Shown in pieces: positions 15,919 through 24,162 of a DNA stretch of 36,426 bases. The notes below the pieces were generated by a model, which saw only the letters and a program-made list of their open reading frames with translations, had not been told where the DNA came from and searched no databases. Position 1 is the first letter of the stretch; each line of letters opens with the position of its first letter. Source of the stretch: Roseivivax halodurans JCM 10272 (GTDB lineage Bacteria > Pseudomonadota > Alphaproteobacteria > Rhodobacterales > Rhodobacteraceae); NCBI RefSeq assembly GCF_000521785.1, contig NZ_JALZ01000027.1, positions 1 through 36,426 on the forward strand, given 5' to 3'. Both the position numbers and the translations under genes were made by a program.

Positions 15919-16407
15919 ATGGATGCTGTCGATCGAATTCTGAAACAGTGGGCCACCGCGCGGCCCGATCTGGATACCTCCGCTATGGGTCCGATCGGCC
16001 GCCTTTCGCGTGTCTTCCATCACCTTACCCGGCGTATGGGGGAGACCTTCGCCCGGCACGGGCTGAACGCAGCGGGCTTTGATGTGCTTGCGACTTTGCG
16101 CCGGTCTCCGCCGCCTCACGCACTCTCGCCCGGCGAGCTGATGTCCTCCATGATGATCACCTCCGGGACGATGACGAACCGGGTCGACCAGCTCGCCAAG
16201 GCTGGCCTTGTTACGCGGCGGTCGGACGCGAGAGATGCGCGCCGCGCGGTGGTCGAACTGACCGACGAGGGGCACAAGTTGATCGACGCTGCGCTGGCCG
16301 ATCACGTGGAAACGCAAAAATCGCTTCTGACCGTCCTGTCGTCGGACGAGATCGCCCAACTGGACGCCGCTCTGTTCAAGCTGATGAAAGCTGCCGAAGA
16401 CAGCTAG
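15919..16407 (+). CDS. MarR family transcriptional regulator
   Basis: 162 aa, typical MarR length. The winged helix covers about residues 50-120: FDVLATLRRSPPPHALSPGE, LMSSMMITSGTMTNRVDQLA (recognition helix) and the wing KAGLVTRRSDARDARRAVVE with the conserved D-x-R-D-x-R pattern, then LTDEGHKLID. Acts as a dimeric, ligand-released repressor, presumably of itself and of the divergent EamA gene through the double palindrome. Its stop overlaps the 3' end of the convergent carboxymuconolactone decarboxylase-family gene by 4 bases. Confidence 0.9.
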   Translation: MDAVDRILKQWATARPDLDTSAMGPIGRLSRVFHHLTRRMGETFARHGLNAAGFDVLATLRRSPPPHALSPGELMSSMMITSGTMTNRVDQLAKAGLVTRRSDARDARRAVVELTDEGHKLIDAALADHVETQKSLLTVLSSDEIAQLDAALFKLMKAAEDS

Positions 16408-16796
16408 CGGTCGCTCTGCTCGACCGCCTCAAACGCCTTCTTGGCCGCGGTGATCGCGTTCATGCAGGCGGGCACACCGGCGTAGACAGAGGCTTGCAGA
16501 ACGATCTCGACGATCTCCTCCCGGCTCACGTCGGTGTTCATCGCCGCGCGCATGTGGAACTCGAGTTGCCCCTGCGCTGTGCCCATAGCTGCGAGCATCG
16601 CAACCGTCAGCATCTCCCGAGCCTTGAGATCGATCCCGTCGCGGGCGACGATGTCCGCGAACGCATATCCGAGAACGAGCTCTGCGGTGTCCTGGTGGAA
16701 CGCGTTGAGGTTGCCCTGCACCTGTTCGGGCGCGCCCGGTTCAAGTTGCTCAAGAAGGGAGAGCGCGCGGGTCAGGCGATCGGATGTGTCGCTCAT
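16404..16796 (-). CDS. carboxymuconolactone decarboxylase family protein
   Basis: 130 aa, the usual size for single-domain CMD proteins. Core reads LKAREMLTVAMLAAMGTAQG then QLEFHMRAAMNTDVSREEIV and EIVLQASVYAGVPACMNAIT. It lacks the CxxC pair of AhpD-type peroxidases, so it belongs with the gamma-carboxymuconolactone decarboxylase-like branch, whose members often act on small aldehydes or lactones or have unknown roles. The ATG overlaps the TGA of the aldo/keto reductase tail (ATGA), showing that the two genes were a translationally coupled operon before the insertion element split the first one; expression may now depend on the element or read-through. Confidence 0.88.
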   Translation of the reverse strand: MSDTSDRLTRALSLLEQLEPGAPEQVQGNLNAFHQDTAELVLGYAFADIVARDGIDLKAREMLTVAMLAAMGTAQGQLEFHMRAAMNTDVSREEIVEIVLQASVYAGVPACMNAITAAKKAFEAVEQSDR

Positions 16797-16904
16797 GCGT
16801 CCACTCCCTTCATGCCCTCGGCAGTATACCGAGCGCCTGCGACCGGCCGGTGTGCGAGCTCGGCGTCGATATCGGCGAAATCGTCCTCCGAAAGCGACAC
16901 GTTC

Positions 16905-16921
16905 ACCGTGCTGTGACCCCC
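16905..16921. repeat. left target duplication (ACCG) and left 13-bp inverted repeat
   Basis: ACCG at 16905-16908 is the target-site copy; TGCTGTGACCCCC at 16909-16921 is the left end of the element and is the exact reverse complement of the right end. Confidence 0.88.
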
Positions 16922-16972
16922 GGTTTTCCCTCCATCTGATGATAGAGTCCGGCCCTATAAGAGGACCGGAAG

Positions 16973-17239
16973 ATGAAGAGATCGAAGTTCAGCGAAGAGC
17001 AGATCATCGCGATTCTGCGGGAGCAGGAAGCGGGCGCGAAGACTGCTGACGTCTGCCGCAGGCACGGGATCAGCAGCGCGACGTTCTATACGTGGAAGAG
17101 CCGGTATGGCGGCATGGATGTGTCTGACGTGAAGCGGCTGAAGGCGCTCGAGGAAGAGAACGCCAAGCGCAAGCGGCTCTACGCGGATGCGATGCTCGAT
17201 AATACTGCGCCGAAGGATTTGCTCGGCCGAAAGTGGTGA
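16973..17239 (+). CDS. IS3-family transposase OrfA
   Basis: 88 aa, complete for the family. It begins MKRSKFSEEQIIAILREQEA and carries the HTH TADVCRRHGISSATFYTWKS then RYGGMDVSDVKRLKALEEEN and a leucine-zipper-like tail ending DLLGRKW. OrfA binds the inverted repeats and in intact elements is joined to OrfB by a programmed -1 frameshift. GGAAG lies just upstream of the ATG. Its TGA at 17237-17239 overlaps the first codons of orfB. A free OrfA normally acts as a transposition inhibitor. Confidence 0.88.
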   Translation: MKRSKFSEEQIIAILREQEAGAKTADVCRRHGISSATFYTWKSRYGGMDVSDVKRLKALEEENAKRKRLYADAMLDNTAPKDLLGRKW

Positions 17240-17882
17240 CGCCCGCCGCGAAGCGGCTTGCGGTCGCCCGGCTTGTGCAAACGCACGAGATGAGCGAGCG
17301 GCGGGCGTGTCACCTGATCGGCGCTGATCGGTCGATGATCCGGTATTGCGCCCGGCGGCCCGAGGATGCCGCGCTCCGGGACCGTATGCGCGACCTTGCC
17401 GGGGAGCGCCGGCGGTTCGGCTATCGGCGGCTCCACGTTCTGCTGCGCCAGGAAGGCCTCGTGGAGAACCGCAAGAAGACTGAGCGCATCTATCGCGAGG
17501 AGGGATTGTCGGTGAAGCGCAGGCGGGGACGCAAGAAGGGTCGCCATCGTTGCGCCATCGGTCCGAGCGACGATGGCGACGGCACGCGGGCACCGATCCT
17601 CGTGGAAGCGGTGCCGAACGCCCGCTGCGTGACGAACTCCTCAACGAAACCCTGTTCGTCAGCCTCGATCACGCTCGCGACGCCACCGCCCGGTGGGTCG
17701 CCGATTACAACTCGTGCCGGCCGCATTCCGCGCTCGGCTACATGCCACCGACGGCCTATGCCGCCAAGCTCACCGCAATGGACGATCCCCTCCGCGCACC
17801 TGAAACGCTGCGCGGATCGCCCATTGCTCCACCGGCGCACCCGCGCCAAGCTGACCGCCAGGCTCCGGCTTCGGGTGGATGA
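17236..17882 (+). pseudogene. IS3-family transposase OrfB, core deleted
   Basis: The N-terminal part (GTG at 17236) reads LVQTHEMSERRACHLIGADR, RFGYRRLHVLLRQEGL and KTERIYREEGLSVKRRRGRK, the HTH_21 region. About 17540-17610 the match breaks. It resumes in another frame as PLRDELLNETLFVSLDHARD then ATARWVADYNSCRPHSALGY and MPPTAYAAKL, the conserved C-terminus. The segment between, normally about 80-100 residues containing the DDE catalytic acids of the integrase core, is gone. The protein is non-catalytic. Confidence 0.85.
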
Positions 17883-17887
17883 AGATT

Positions 17888-17904
17888 GGGGGTCACAGCA
17901 ACCG
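17888..17904. repeat. right 13-bp inverted repeat and right target duplication (ACCG)
   Basis: GGGGGTCACAGCA at 17888-17900 pairs with the left end; ACCG at 17901-17904 repeats the left flank. Confidence 0.88.
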
Positions 17905-18547
17905 CACCGACATTATCACGCAGGTATTTCGGCTGCTTCGTGCCGGGGCTCGGGACGATGTCCCGCCCTTGCGCGAGCAGCCACGCGAGCGCCAGTTGCG
18001 CCGGCGTGCAACCCTTCCGCTCCGCCATCATCGCGACGAGATCGGCAATCCGGCGGTTCGCCTGCGCCGCCTCGTCCTGGAACCGCGGGAGCGAGGCGCG
18101 GAAATCCCCGTCCTCGAACTGCCCGTCCTGAAAGCGGCCTGTCAGGAAGCCGCGACCGAGCGGAGAATACGGGACGAACCCGATGCAAAGCTCGCGGCAG
18201 GTTGACAGAACCTCTGCTTCGGGGCCGCGGGACCAGAGCGAACATTCGGTTTGAACCGCCGAGACCAGGTGAACGGCGTTCGCGCGCCGGAGCGTCTCGG
18301 CACTTACCTCCCAGAGACCGATCCGTGCCAATTTTCCCTCGTCCACGAGGCCCGCGAGGCCCTCCATCCTTTCCTCGACGGGCCGATCCTTATCCACCCG
18401 ATGAACATAGTAGAGGTCGATCTGCTCCACGCCGAGACGGCGCAGGGAGGCATCGCATATCTGCCGCGCACAGTCCGGCCCGTTGTCGAGACTTCGCCGG
18501 TACTCGCTCGGGCTAAGGACGATTCCCGGGTTTGACGCAGCCTCCAA

Positions 18548-18843
18548 CGACCGCTTCCGTGATCTGCGCCGCGACGCAGAACTCCGCTTGCTGCGGCCGC
18601 GAGCGCCTCATTGTCATGTGCAGTTGTATCGGTTGGCCGGCCGAACCACCGGAAAGTCTGCGATGCGGCCGCTCAAGAACAACGTGGTCGAGGTCCGCAG
18701 TCAGCCCAAACGCGACATTCGGATCAGGCGCATCCGCTGCTTCGCTGCGATTGCGAAGAGAACCCGCCGGTTTCCCGGAACCGGACATCCGGCGACGCAC
18801 TCCGAGCATTGGTGATGCCCCGATCCGTCCCAAGGTTCGCGCC
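18548..18843. other. non-coding junction upstream of the broken reductase
   Basis: No supported gene. The reductase homology stops near 18530 and the sequence here matches neither its missing N-terminus nor any family I recognise. The stretch at about 18700-18830 resembles dispersed non-coding repeats and runs into the repeat at 18844. It is probably the joint of an old deletion or insertion. Confidence 0.4.
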
Positions 18844-18976
18844 GCGCAGGAAGCGGAATTTGCAAAGTGCGTCTTTTGCCGGGTTCGGGGATGTACATGC
18901 TGCAGTGCCGCGTGCAGTAGCTGACATTCGCCGCAGGTGCATCATCAGCGAGGGCCCGATGGGCAGCATTGCAGAC
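18844..18976 (+). repeat. dispersed repeat, copy A (about 130 bp)
   Basis: Matches the reverse complement of 33640-33767 over its whole length with only scattered differences by eye. Shared blocks include GCGGAATTTGCAAAGTGCGT, TTTTGCC, GTGCCGCGT, AGCTGACAT, TGTGCATCATC-like and CGAGGGCC. The beginning is also seen at 36403. One frame reads AEFAKCVFCRV in both long copies but is frameshifted afterwards here, so it may be a remnant of a gene or a mobile element end. Confidence 0.6.
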
Positions 18977-19076
18977 ATTGGGGACACTCGCCCTCAATCT
19001 AGCAAAGCCCAAAGTCATGCTACTAAGCCCTCGGGGCCACGGTCCCCGCGTCTGGCATCGCATCAAGACCTGCTCG

Positions 19077-19098
19077 CCTGTGTCGTAAACGACACAGG
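19077..19098. promoter_or_regulatory. 10-bp-arm inverted repeat upstream of the FhuA-like receptor
   Basis: CCTGTGTCGT and ACGACACAGG are perfect arms around AA, about 90 bp before the receptor start. No T-run follows, so it is not a typical terminator. It could be an operator for an unidentified regulator of the iron operon; it does not look like a Fur box. Confidence 0.45.
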
Positions 19099-19187
19099 AT
19101 GTGAGAGTTGGCCAAAACCAGCGCGTCCCTCATACGCCATTCCCGACAAAAACAGTTAGGTGACTGCCAGTGAAGCAGGAGGCTGTT

Positions 19188-21284
19188 ATGAGAAGCACAT
19201 ATCGCGCATTTCTACTGGCTGGCGCGAGTGCGACCGCACTTGTCCCAGCACTGGCTCGAGCGCAAGATGACGGGTCTTCAATCGAGCTTGATCCGATCTT
19301 TGTTACCGCGACAACCGACACTACTGCCCAAGCTGAAGGCTACGTTGCCGACTACAGTCAGGCGGCGACCAAGAGCGACACCCCGGTTGCCGAAACACCG
19401 CAGTCGATCTCGGTCGTAACGGCGCAACAGATCGATGATCAGAACGCCCAAACCCTGGGGCAAGCCTTGCGCTACACGGCGGGCGTCCTGGGAGAACCTT
19501 TCGGCGTCGATCCCAGATTCGACAGTCCCACCATACGTGGCTTTGAGGCGCGAGGGTCTCAGTACGTCAACGGCCTCAGGCAACTTCGATACTTGGGGGC
19601 CCCTGCTTATGAAACGTATGCGCTTCAGCAAGTCGAGGTCCTTCGAGGGCCGAACTCGTCGCTGTACGGCGCCGGCTCACCTGCGGGCATTATCAACCAG
19701 GTTCAGAAACGCGCCCAAAGTTTCGACTTCGGCGAAGTTGGAGTGGGGTTTGATGACAACGGCTCAAATCAAGTCTTCTTCGACTTTAACAGGACGGCGA
19801 CCGAGGATCTTTCGTTCCGGCTGACCGGGATCGGAAAAGACTTCAACTCGCAAATCGACGAGCTCGGGAACGAACGCGGCTATGTCGGCCTCGCAGCCCG
19901 TTGGCGACCAACCGATCGCACCACGATCGACTTCATCTCGTCGTATACCGACGATTCCCCGATTTCTCCCCCAGGGATACCCGCGGCACTTGTCGATCAG
20001 GGCGACGACGACGACCTGCGAGAACTCTATACCGGCGAAGAAAACTGGGACGAAAGTGACCGCCAAATCTTCAATCTCGGGTACGAGCTGAACCACGAGC
20101 TGCCGAACGGCTGGGCATTGAGCCAAGGGTTTCGGTATGAAGAGTTCGATTGGGAGTATTATGGCCATTACGTGAATGGCACTGCGAACGGCGGCACAGA
20201 AATTACCCGTGGCGCGAACCGGCAGGTCGAACACAACTCAGGTATCAACCTCGATACCCGGCTTACGGGAGAGATCGCGACAGGAGCGGCCACTCACGAT
20301 CTCCTGTTCGGAATCGATATCCGGCGCTACGAGGCCGATACCATCACCGAATTCTATTACGGCGAAAACCTTGACTGGCAGGACCCCGACTACGGTAACA
20401 TTCCCACAGGCGATGCCTGGTATGTCAGTACGCCCGATATCACGCAGACCCAGATTGGCGCGTATGCGCAGGATGAAATCACCGCCGGACGCCTCCGCGG
20501 TTCCTTCGCGCTGCGCTACGATTGGTCCAAACAAGAGGGCACCACGTTCACCAACTTTGCCGGCGAGGGCGACATCGATCAAACTGACGATGCCCTCACT
20601 GGTCGCGCCGGGCTCGGCTACGAGGTCGCACCGGGAACACTCGTTTACGCCAACTATTCCACATCCTTCGATCCGGTGATCGGCGTGGACGGTGCTGGTG
20701 ATCAACTGAAGCCATTGGAGGCCAGGCAGTTCGAAGTGGGGGCAAAGTACCAACCTGACAGCTTCAACGGCCTGTTCACGGCTGCGATCTACGACTTGCG
20801 GCAGGAGAATCTGACGGTCAATCTCGGCGCTCCGCTCGGTCAGCGTCAGATCGGAGAGGTTCAGTCCTATGGCCTGGAGCTTGAGGCGGTTGCCGAACTC
20901 CGCCAGGGTTTGAACTTCCGCGCTAGTTACGCCTACAACGAAACGGAGCAGATCGAGCCGGATGGTGCGAATGATGGGAACGAATTGCCCAATGCACCAA
21001 ATCATCTTGCAGGCATCTGGTTGGACCAGTCCTTCGACAGCGGTTTCCGCATTGGCGGCGGCGCCCGCTATATCGGTGACCGCAAGGGCGATCTGGCAAA
21101 TACCTACGATATCGACGACGTTACCGTAGTCGACTTGGCGGCGGGCTATTCCAGGGACAACATGGAAATCTCGATGAATGTCGATAACATGTTCGACAAT
21201 GTATATGTGTCGAGTTGTGGCTCTTTCGGTTGTTACTATGGAGAGGGCCGGACGTTCTCGGCCAAAGTCAGCTATAAGTGGTGA
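19188..21284 (+). CDS. TonB-dependent siderophore receptor, FhuA-like
   Basis: 698 aa from the ATG at 19188, chosen because AGGAGG lies 6 bases upstream; an ATG-proximal in-frame start at 19170 has no such site. Signal peptide about residues 1-25 (AFLLAGASATALVPALARAQ). A TonB-box-like stretch LDPIFVTATT follows, then the plug with TPQSISVVTAQQIDDQNAQT, ALRYTAGV, PTIRGFEARGSQYVNGLRQL and VEVLRGPNSSLYGAGSPAGI, the pattern of the siderophore-receptor (FhuA/FpvA) subfamily. The 22-strand barrel ends with a terminal Trp (SAKVSYKW), the outer-membrane targeting signal. Imports a ferric siderophore, probably a hydroxamate judged from the Fhu-type genes directly downstream. First gene of a tight four-gene operon. 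Confidence 0.92.
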   Translation: MRSTYRAFLLAGASATALVPALARAQDDGSSIELDPIFVTATTDTTAQAEGYVADYSQAATKSDTPVAETPQSISVVTAQQIDDQNAQTLGQALRYTAGVLGEPFGVDPRFDSPTIRGFEARGSQYVNGLRQLRYLGAPAYETYALQQVEVLRGPNSSLYGAGSPAGIINQVQKRAQSFDFGEVGVGFDDNGSNQVFFDFNRTATEDLSFRLTGIGKDFNSQIDELGNERGYVGLAARWRPTDRTTIDFISSYTDDSPISPPGIPAALVDQGDDDDLRELYTGEENWDESDRQIFNLGYELNHELPNGWALSQGFRYEEFDWEYYGHYVNGTANGGTEITRGANRQVEHNSGINLDTRLTGEIATGAATHDLLFGIDIRRYEADTITEFYYGENLDWQDPDYGNIPTGDAWYVSTPDITQTQIGAYAQDEITAGRLRGSFALRYDWSKQEGTTFTNFAGEGDIDQTDDALTGRAGLGYEVAPGTLVYANYSTSFDPVIGVDGAGDQLKPLEARQFEVGAKYQPDSFNGLFTAAIYDLRQENLTVNLGAPLGQRQIGEVQSYGLELEAVAELRQGLNFRASYAYNETEQIEPDGANDGNELPNAPNHLAGIWLDQSFDSGFRIGGGARYIGDRKGDLANTYDIDDVTVVDLAAGYSRDNMEISMNVDNMFDNVYVSSCGSFGCYYGEGRTFSAKVSYKW

Positions 21285-22189
21285 CACCCAAGACTGAGGA
21301 ACGCGGCTCTCTCTCTCGCCGTGCCTTCATCTCCGCCGCCGGCCTCGCGCTGGCGGCGGCAACGTCTGGGCGCGCCGATCCCGGTGGCCCGCGGCTGGCA
21401 GCCATCGACTGGGCCATGCTGGAGACTGCCGTGGCCATCGGACACATGCCCGTCGCGGCCTGCGAGCTGATCCGGTTTCGGGCTGAATCGCCGACCCCAG
21501 CCATTCCCGCGGATGTGGTCGATCTCGGTCTGCGCGGCGCGCCGAATTTCGAACTCCTGCAATTGGTTCGACCCGACCTGATCCTGATCTCTCCCTATTA
21601 TACGCGGTACGAGTCCCGTCTGTCTCGGCTTGCGCCGGTACTGAACCTGCCGTTTTACATACCGGGCGAGCCCCCCTTGCCAAAGGCCTTGTCGGCACTC
21701 GGCGACCTCGCCACTGCCGTCGACGATACCAGTTCCGCCATCAAAGCCCACACCCGCGCAAAAGCGGAACTGGACGCCATAGCGGACGAATTGTCCGGCT
21801 TTGCCGATCGGCCCCTGTGCCTGATCAATATCGGCGATGCCCGTCACTTGCGCGCCTTCGGGTTCGACAGCCTGTTCGGCTCGGTGATCTCCCGGCTCGG
21901 CCTCACCAATGCGTGGGAGGGCCGGACCCGGTTCAGCTTTCTGGCGCCGGTGCCGATAGAACAGCTAGCAACCATGCCCGAGGCGCGGGTGGTAATCGTC
22001 GGCGAGGTGCCTGCCCACGCCCAACGCAGCCTCGCGCGCGCCAAGCTCTGGAAAGCGCTTCCGCCGGTTTCCGATGGACGACTTTATCAACTGCCTGAGG
22101 TCAACGCCTTCGGCGGGCTGCCGTCCGCGCTGCGTTTCGCCAGGGTATTGCGCGACGCCCTTATCCGGCAGCAGACGGTTCAGTTGTGA
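21278..22189 (+). CDS. fhuD: FhuD-like ferric-siderophore binding protein
   Basis: About 303 aa. GTG start at 21278 (or 21281) overlaps the receptor gene. The N-terminus has a twin-arginine signal, SRRAFISAAGLALAAATSG, so it is exported folded by Tat. The mature part is a periplasmic-binding-protein fold of the TroA/FhuD class: AAIDWAMLETAVAIGHMPVA, VVDLGLRGAPNFELLQLVRP, DLILISPYYTRY and LPPVSDGRLYQLPEVNAFGG. It captures the ferric siderophore in the periplasm and delivers it to FhuB. Assignment as FhuD rests on sequence pattern plus the adjacent double-length permease. Confidence 0.88.
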   Translation: MVTPKTEERGSLSRRAFISAAGLALAAATSGRADPGGPRLAAIDWAMLETAVAIGHMPVAACELIRFRAESPTPAIPADVVDLGLRGAPNFELLQLVRPDLILISPYYTRYESRLSRLAPVLNLPFYIPGEPPLPKALSALGDLATAVDDTSSAIKAHTRAKAELDAIADELSGFADRPLCLINIGDARHLRAFGFDSLFGSVISRLGLTNAWEGRTRFSFLAPVPIEQLATMPEARVVIVGEVPAHAQRSLARAKLWKALPPVSDGRLYQLPEVNAFGGLPSALRFARVLRDALIRQQTVQL

Positions 22190-24162
22190 TCCGAAGCTGG
22201 CTCATCACGATAGGGCTGGTCACAACTCTGGCACTCGTCCTCTGGTGCTGGGCCGCCACCCGAATGCTTCCGGTATCGTCGTGGCCGTCATTTCCGTTTC
22301 GGACGGAAGAGATGAGCCTCGAGCAGATAATCCTCGCGTACGGAATGATACCGCGCGGCGTCATCGCCCTCGTCGCGGGGGCGGCGCTCGGATTGTCCGG
22401 GGCGATCCTTCAGACTGTGCTGCGCAATCCCATCGCCGACCCGACCACCCTCGGAATTTCCTCGGGCGCTCAACTTTCGCTTGTGCTGACCACTATCCTT
22501 GCGCCCGATCTTCTTATGGCAGGGCGCTGGCCGATAGCGATGTCAGGTGCCGTTCTCGCCGCGGCGCTGGTCATGACAGCTGGTGCAAGGCGCGCCTTCG
22601 CGCCGGTGACCATGGTTGTCGTCGGCATGCTCGTGGCGCTGACCGCGAGCGCGATTGCTACGGCCGTGACGCTGGCGCAAGGTGAATACCTGTTGTCGCT
22701 CGTGATCTGGAACGGCGGCTCTCTGGTGCAGCAGGACTGGTCGGGCGTGCAGGCGCTGACGTTGGTGCTCTCGCTCGGTGGCGCAGCTGCGGCTTTGCTG
22801 GCGCGACCTTTGCGAGTTCTGTCGCTGGGGATCGAGGGGGCGTCCGGGCTCGGGCTTAACGTGGCAGCGGTACGGCTGGCAGGCATCGCCGTTGCGGTTG
22901 CCCTCGCAGGTGCGGTATCTGCCGAGCTCGGATTGATCGGATTTGTCGGCCTTGCCGGCCCGGCTCTGGCACGCAGCCTCGGCGCCCGCAGCATTCCCGA
23001 GCGGCTCGTCTTATCCACCATTCTTGGCGCGCTGATCCTATCGGTCTGCGACGGTCTGGTGTTGATCGTTGCCGGAACCAGCGGCGAGATGTTCCCGACC
23101 GGCGCGCTTACGGGCTTGATCGGGGGGCCGTTAATGATCTGGCTGCTGCCCCGCCTCCGCGGGTCCACTCCTCCGGGGACCGAGGCCGCCGAAGGACCGG
23201 CTCCGCGACGTGATCGCCCCATGCCGCTGCTCCTCACGCTGCTCGCGATGCTTCTGGCGGCAGCTATGCTTCTGGTTGGGATCGGGCGGGTACCGGGCGG
23301 ATGGGCTATTCTCGACGCACAGAGTTTTGCCGATTTCCTGCCGATGCGACTGCCCCGGCTGATCGCCGCCGCTTCGGCGGGTGCGGCTCTCGCAACCGCC
23401 GGTGCAATCCTTCAGCGCCTGACCGGGAACCCGCTGGCGTCTCCCGAGGTGCTGGGCGTGTCGGGCGGTGCCTCGCTGGGGTTCGCGATCGTCGTATATG
23501 CCTTTGCGGCTCCGAGCGGCGCAATGCTGTATGCAGGAACCATGACGGGCGGCGTGATCGCACTGGCCGTGGTCGGCGCCTATGTCTTCCGCCGCGATAT
23601 GCCGACCGAGCGCATCCTTCTCGCCGGCATCGCCGTATCATCCCTGGCCTCGGCGGTACTGTCGGCAATGATGGCATCGGGAGACGCGAAATCCTGGACA
23701 GTGCTTGCCTGGCTCAGCGGATCTTCCGCGACGGTGCTGATGCCGGGGGCTCTGGGACTGTTGTCGGTGGCCAGTGCCATCTGGATCGCGGCGGTGGCAG
23801 GACGACGATGGCTGGCAATTTTGCCGCTGGGCCATGGCGTCTCGGCAGGTCTGAGCCTGCCGTTGCGCGGAGCGCGGCTGAGCCTGATCCTGCTTGCCGG
23901 CATTGCGACCGGAGCGGCTACGGTCCTGGTCGGACCGCTCAGCTTCGTTGGGCTGATGGCCCCCCATTTGGCCCGCCGCTTCGGCCTTGCCTTGCCGGGA
24001 TTGCATGTGACCGGCGCCGCGCTGATTGGAGCGCTTCTGATGACGCTCGCCGATTTCGGCGCACGCATGGCAGGCTTCCCGTACGAGCTGCCTTTGGGTC
24101 TGTTCGCCTCGCTGATCGGGGCGCCGTGGCTGTTCTGGCTGATCATGAGAGGGCAGAGATGA
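22186..24162 (+). CDS. fhuB: Fe(3+)-hydroxamate ABC permease FhuB (double length)
   Basis: 658 aa, GTG start overlapping the FhuD stop by 4 bases. Two FecCD permease halves are fused, the hallmark of FhuB. Half one has GAILQTVLRNPIADPTTLGI and ELGLIGFVGLAGPALARSLG. Half two, from about residue 345, has GAILQRLTGNPLASPEVLGV and LVGPLSFVGLMAPHLARRFG. About 20 membrane helices. The halves are joined by a polar linker near residues 325-345. Forms the inner-membrane channel for ferric hydroxamate with FhuC. Confidence 0.93.
   Translation: MIRSWLITIGLVTTLALVLWCWAATRMLPVSSWPSFPFRTEEMSLEQIILAYGMIPRGVIALVAGAALGLSGAILQTVLRNPIADPTTLGISSGAQLSLVLTTILAPDLLMAGRWPIAMSGAVLAAALVMTAGARRAFAPVTMVVVGMLVALTASAIATAVTLAQGEYLLSLVIWNGGSLVQQDWSGVQALTLVLSLGGAAAALLARPLRVLSLGIEGASGLGLNVAAVRLAGIAVAVALAGAVSAELGLIGFVGLAGPALARSLGARSIPERLVLSTILGALILSVCDGLVLIVAGTSGEMFPTGALTGLIGGPLMIWLLPRLRGSTPPGTEAAEGPAPRRDRPMPLLLTLLAMLLAAAMLLVGIGRVPGGWAILDAQSFADFLPMRLPRLIAAASAGAALATAGAILQRLTGNPLASPEVLGVSGGASLGFAIVVYAFAAPSGAMLYAGTMTGGVIALAVVGAYVFRRDMPTERILLAGIAVSSLASAVLSAMMASGDAKSWTVLAWLSGSSATVLMPGALGLLSVASAIWIAAVAGRRWLAILPLGHGVSAGLSLPLRGARLSLILLAGIATGAATVLVGPLSFVGLMAPHLARRFGLALPGLHVTGAALIGALLMTLADFGARMAGFPYELPLGLFASLIGAPWLFWLIMRGQR

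Larger units (their letters stand above)
16909..17900 (+). mobile_element. IS3-family (IS407-like) element, internally deleted
   Basis: 992 bp. It starts TG and ends CA with perfect 13-bp terminal inverted repeats (16909-16921 and 17888-17900) and is flanked by a 4-bp direct duplication ACCG (16905-16908 and 17901-17904). Four-base duplications and the orfA/orfB arrangement fit the IS407 group of the IS3 family, whose members are about 1.2 kb. The shorter length reflects loss of the central part of orfB including the catalytic core, so the copy cannot move itself but retains ends that a related transposase could use. Confidence 0.88.
16793..18547 (-). pseudogene. aldo/keto reductase, split by an IS and truncated at the 5' end
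   Basis: The larger part (17901-about 18530) reads ARQICDASLRRLGVEQIDLY then YVHRVDKDRPVEE, AVQTECSLWSRGPEAEVL, FVPYSPLGRGFLTGRF and LALAWLLAQGRDIVPSPGTK, clear NADPH-dependent aldo/keto reductase sequence ending YLRDNVGA. The missing tail lies beyond the IS (16793-16908): VNVSLSEDDFADIDAEL, ending EGMKGVDA and TGA. Joining the flanks with one copy of the 4-bp duplication gives an uninterrupted frame. About the first 95 residues, including the catalytic Asp and Tyr region, are also absent; sequence upstream of about 18530 is unrelated. So the gene was broken twice and is non-functional. Confidence 0.85.

Noticed and set aside
18513-18833. Minus-strand frame upstream of the reductase as its missing N-terminus
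   Set aside because: Does not contain the expected reductase N-terminal motifs in any frame.
20238-21287. Minus-strand frame of 349 codons
   Set aside because: Antisense to the FhuA-like receptor, with no recognisable domain.
23301-24158. Upstream extension of the FhuC frame
   Set aside because: Overlaps the FhuB coding region; Arg-rich non-homologous residues; FhuC starts at the ATG at 24159.
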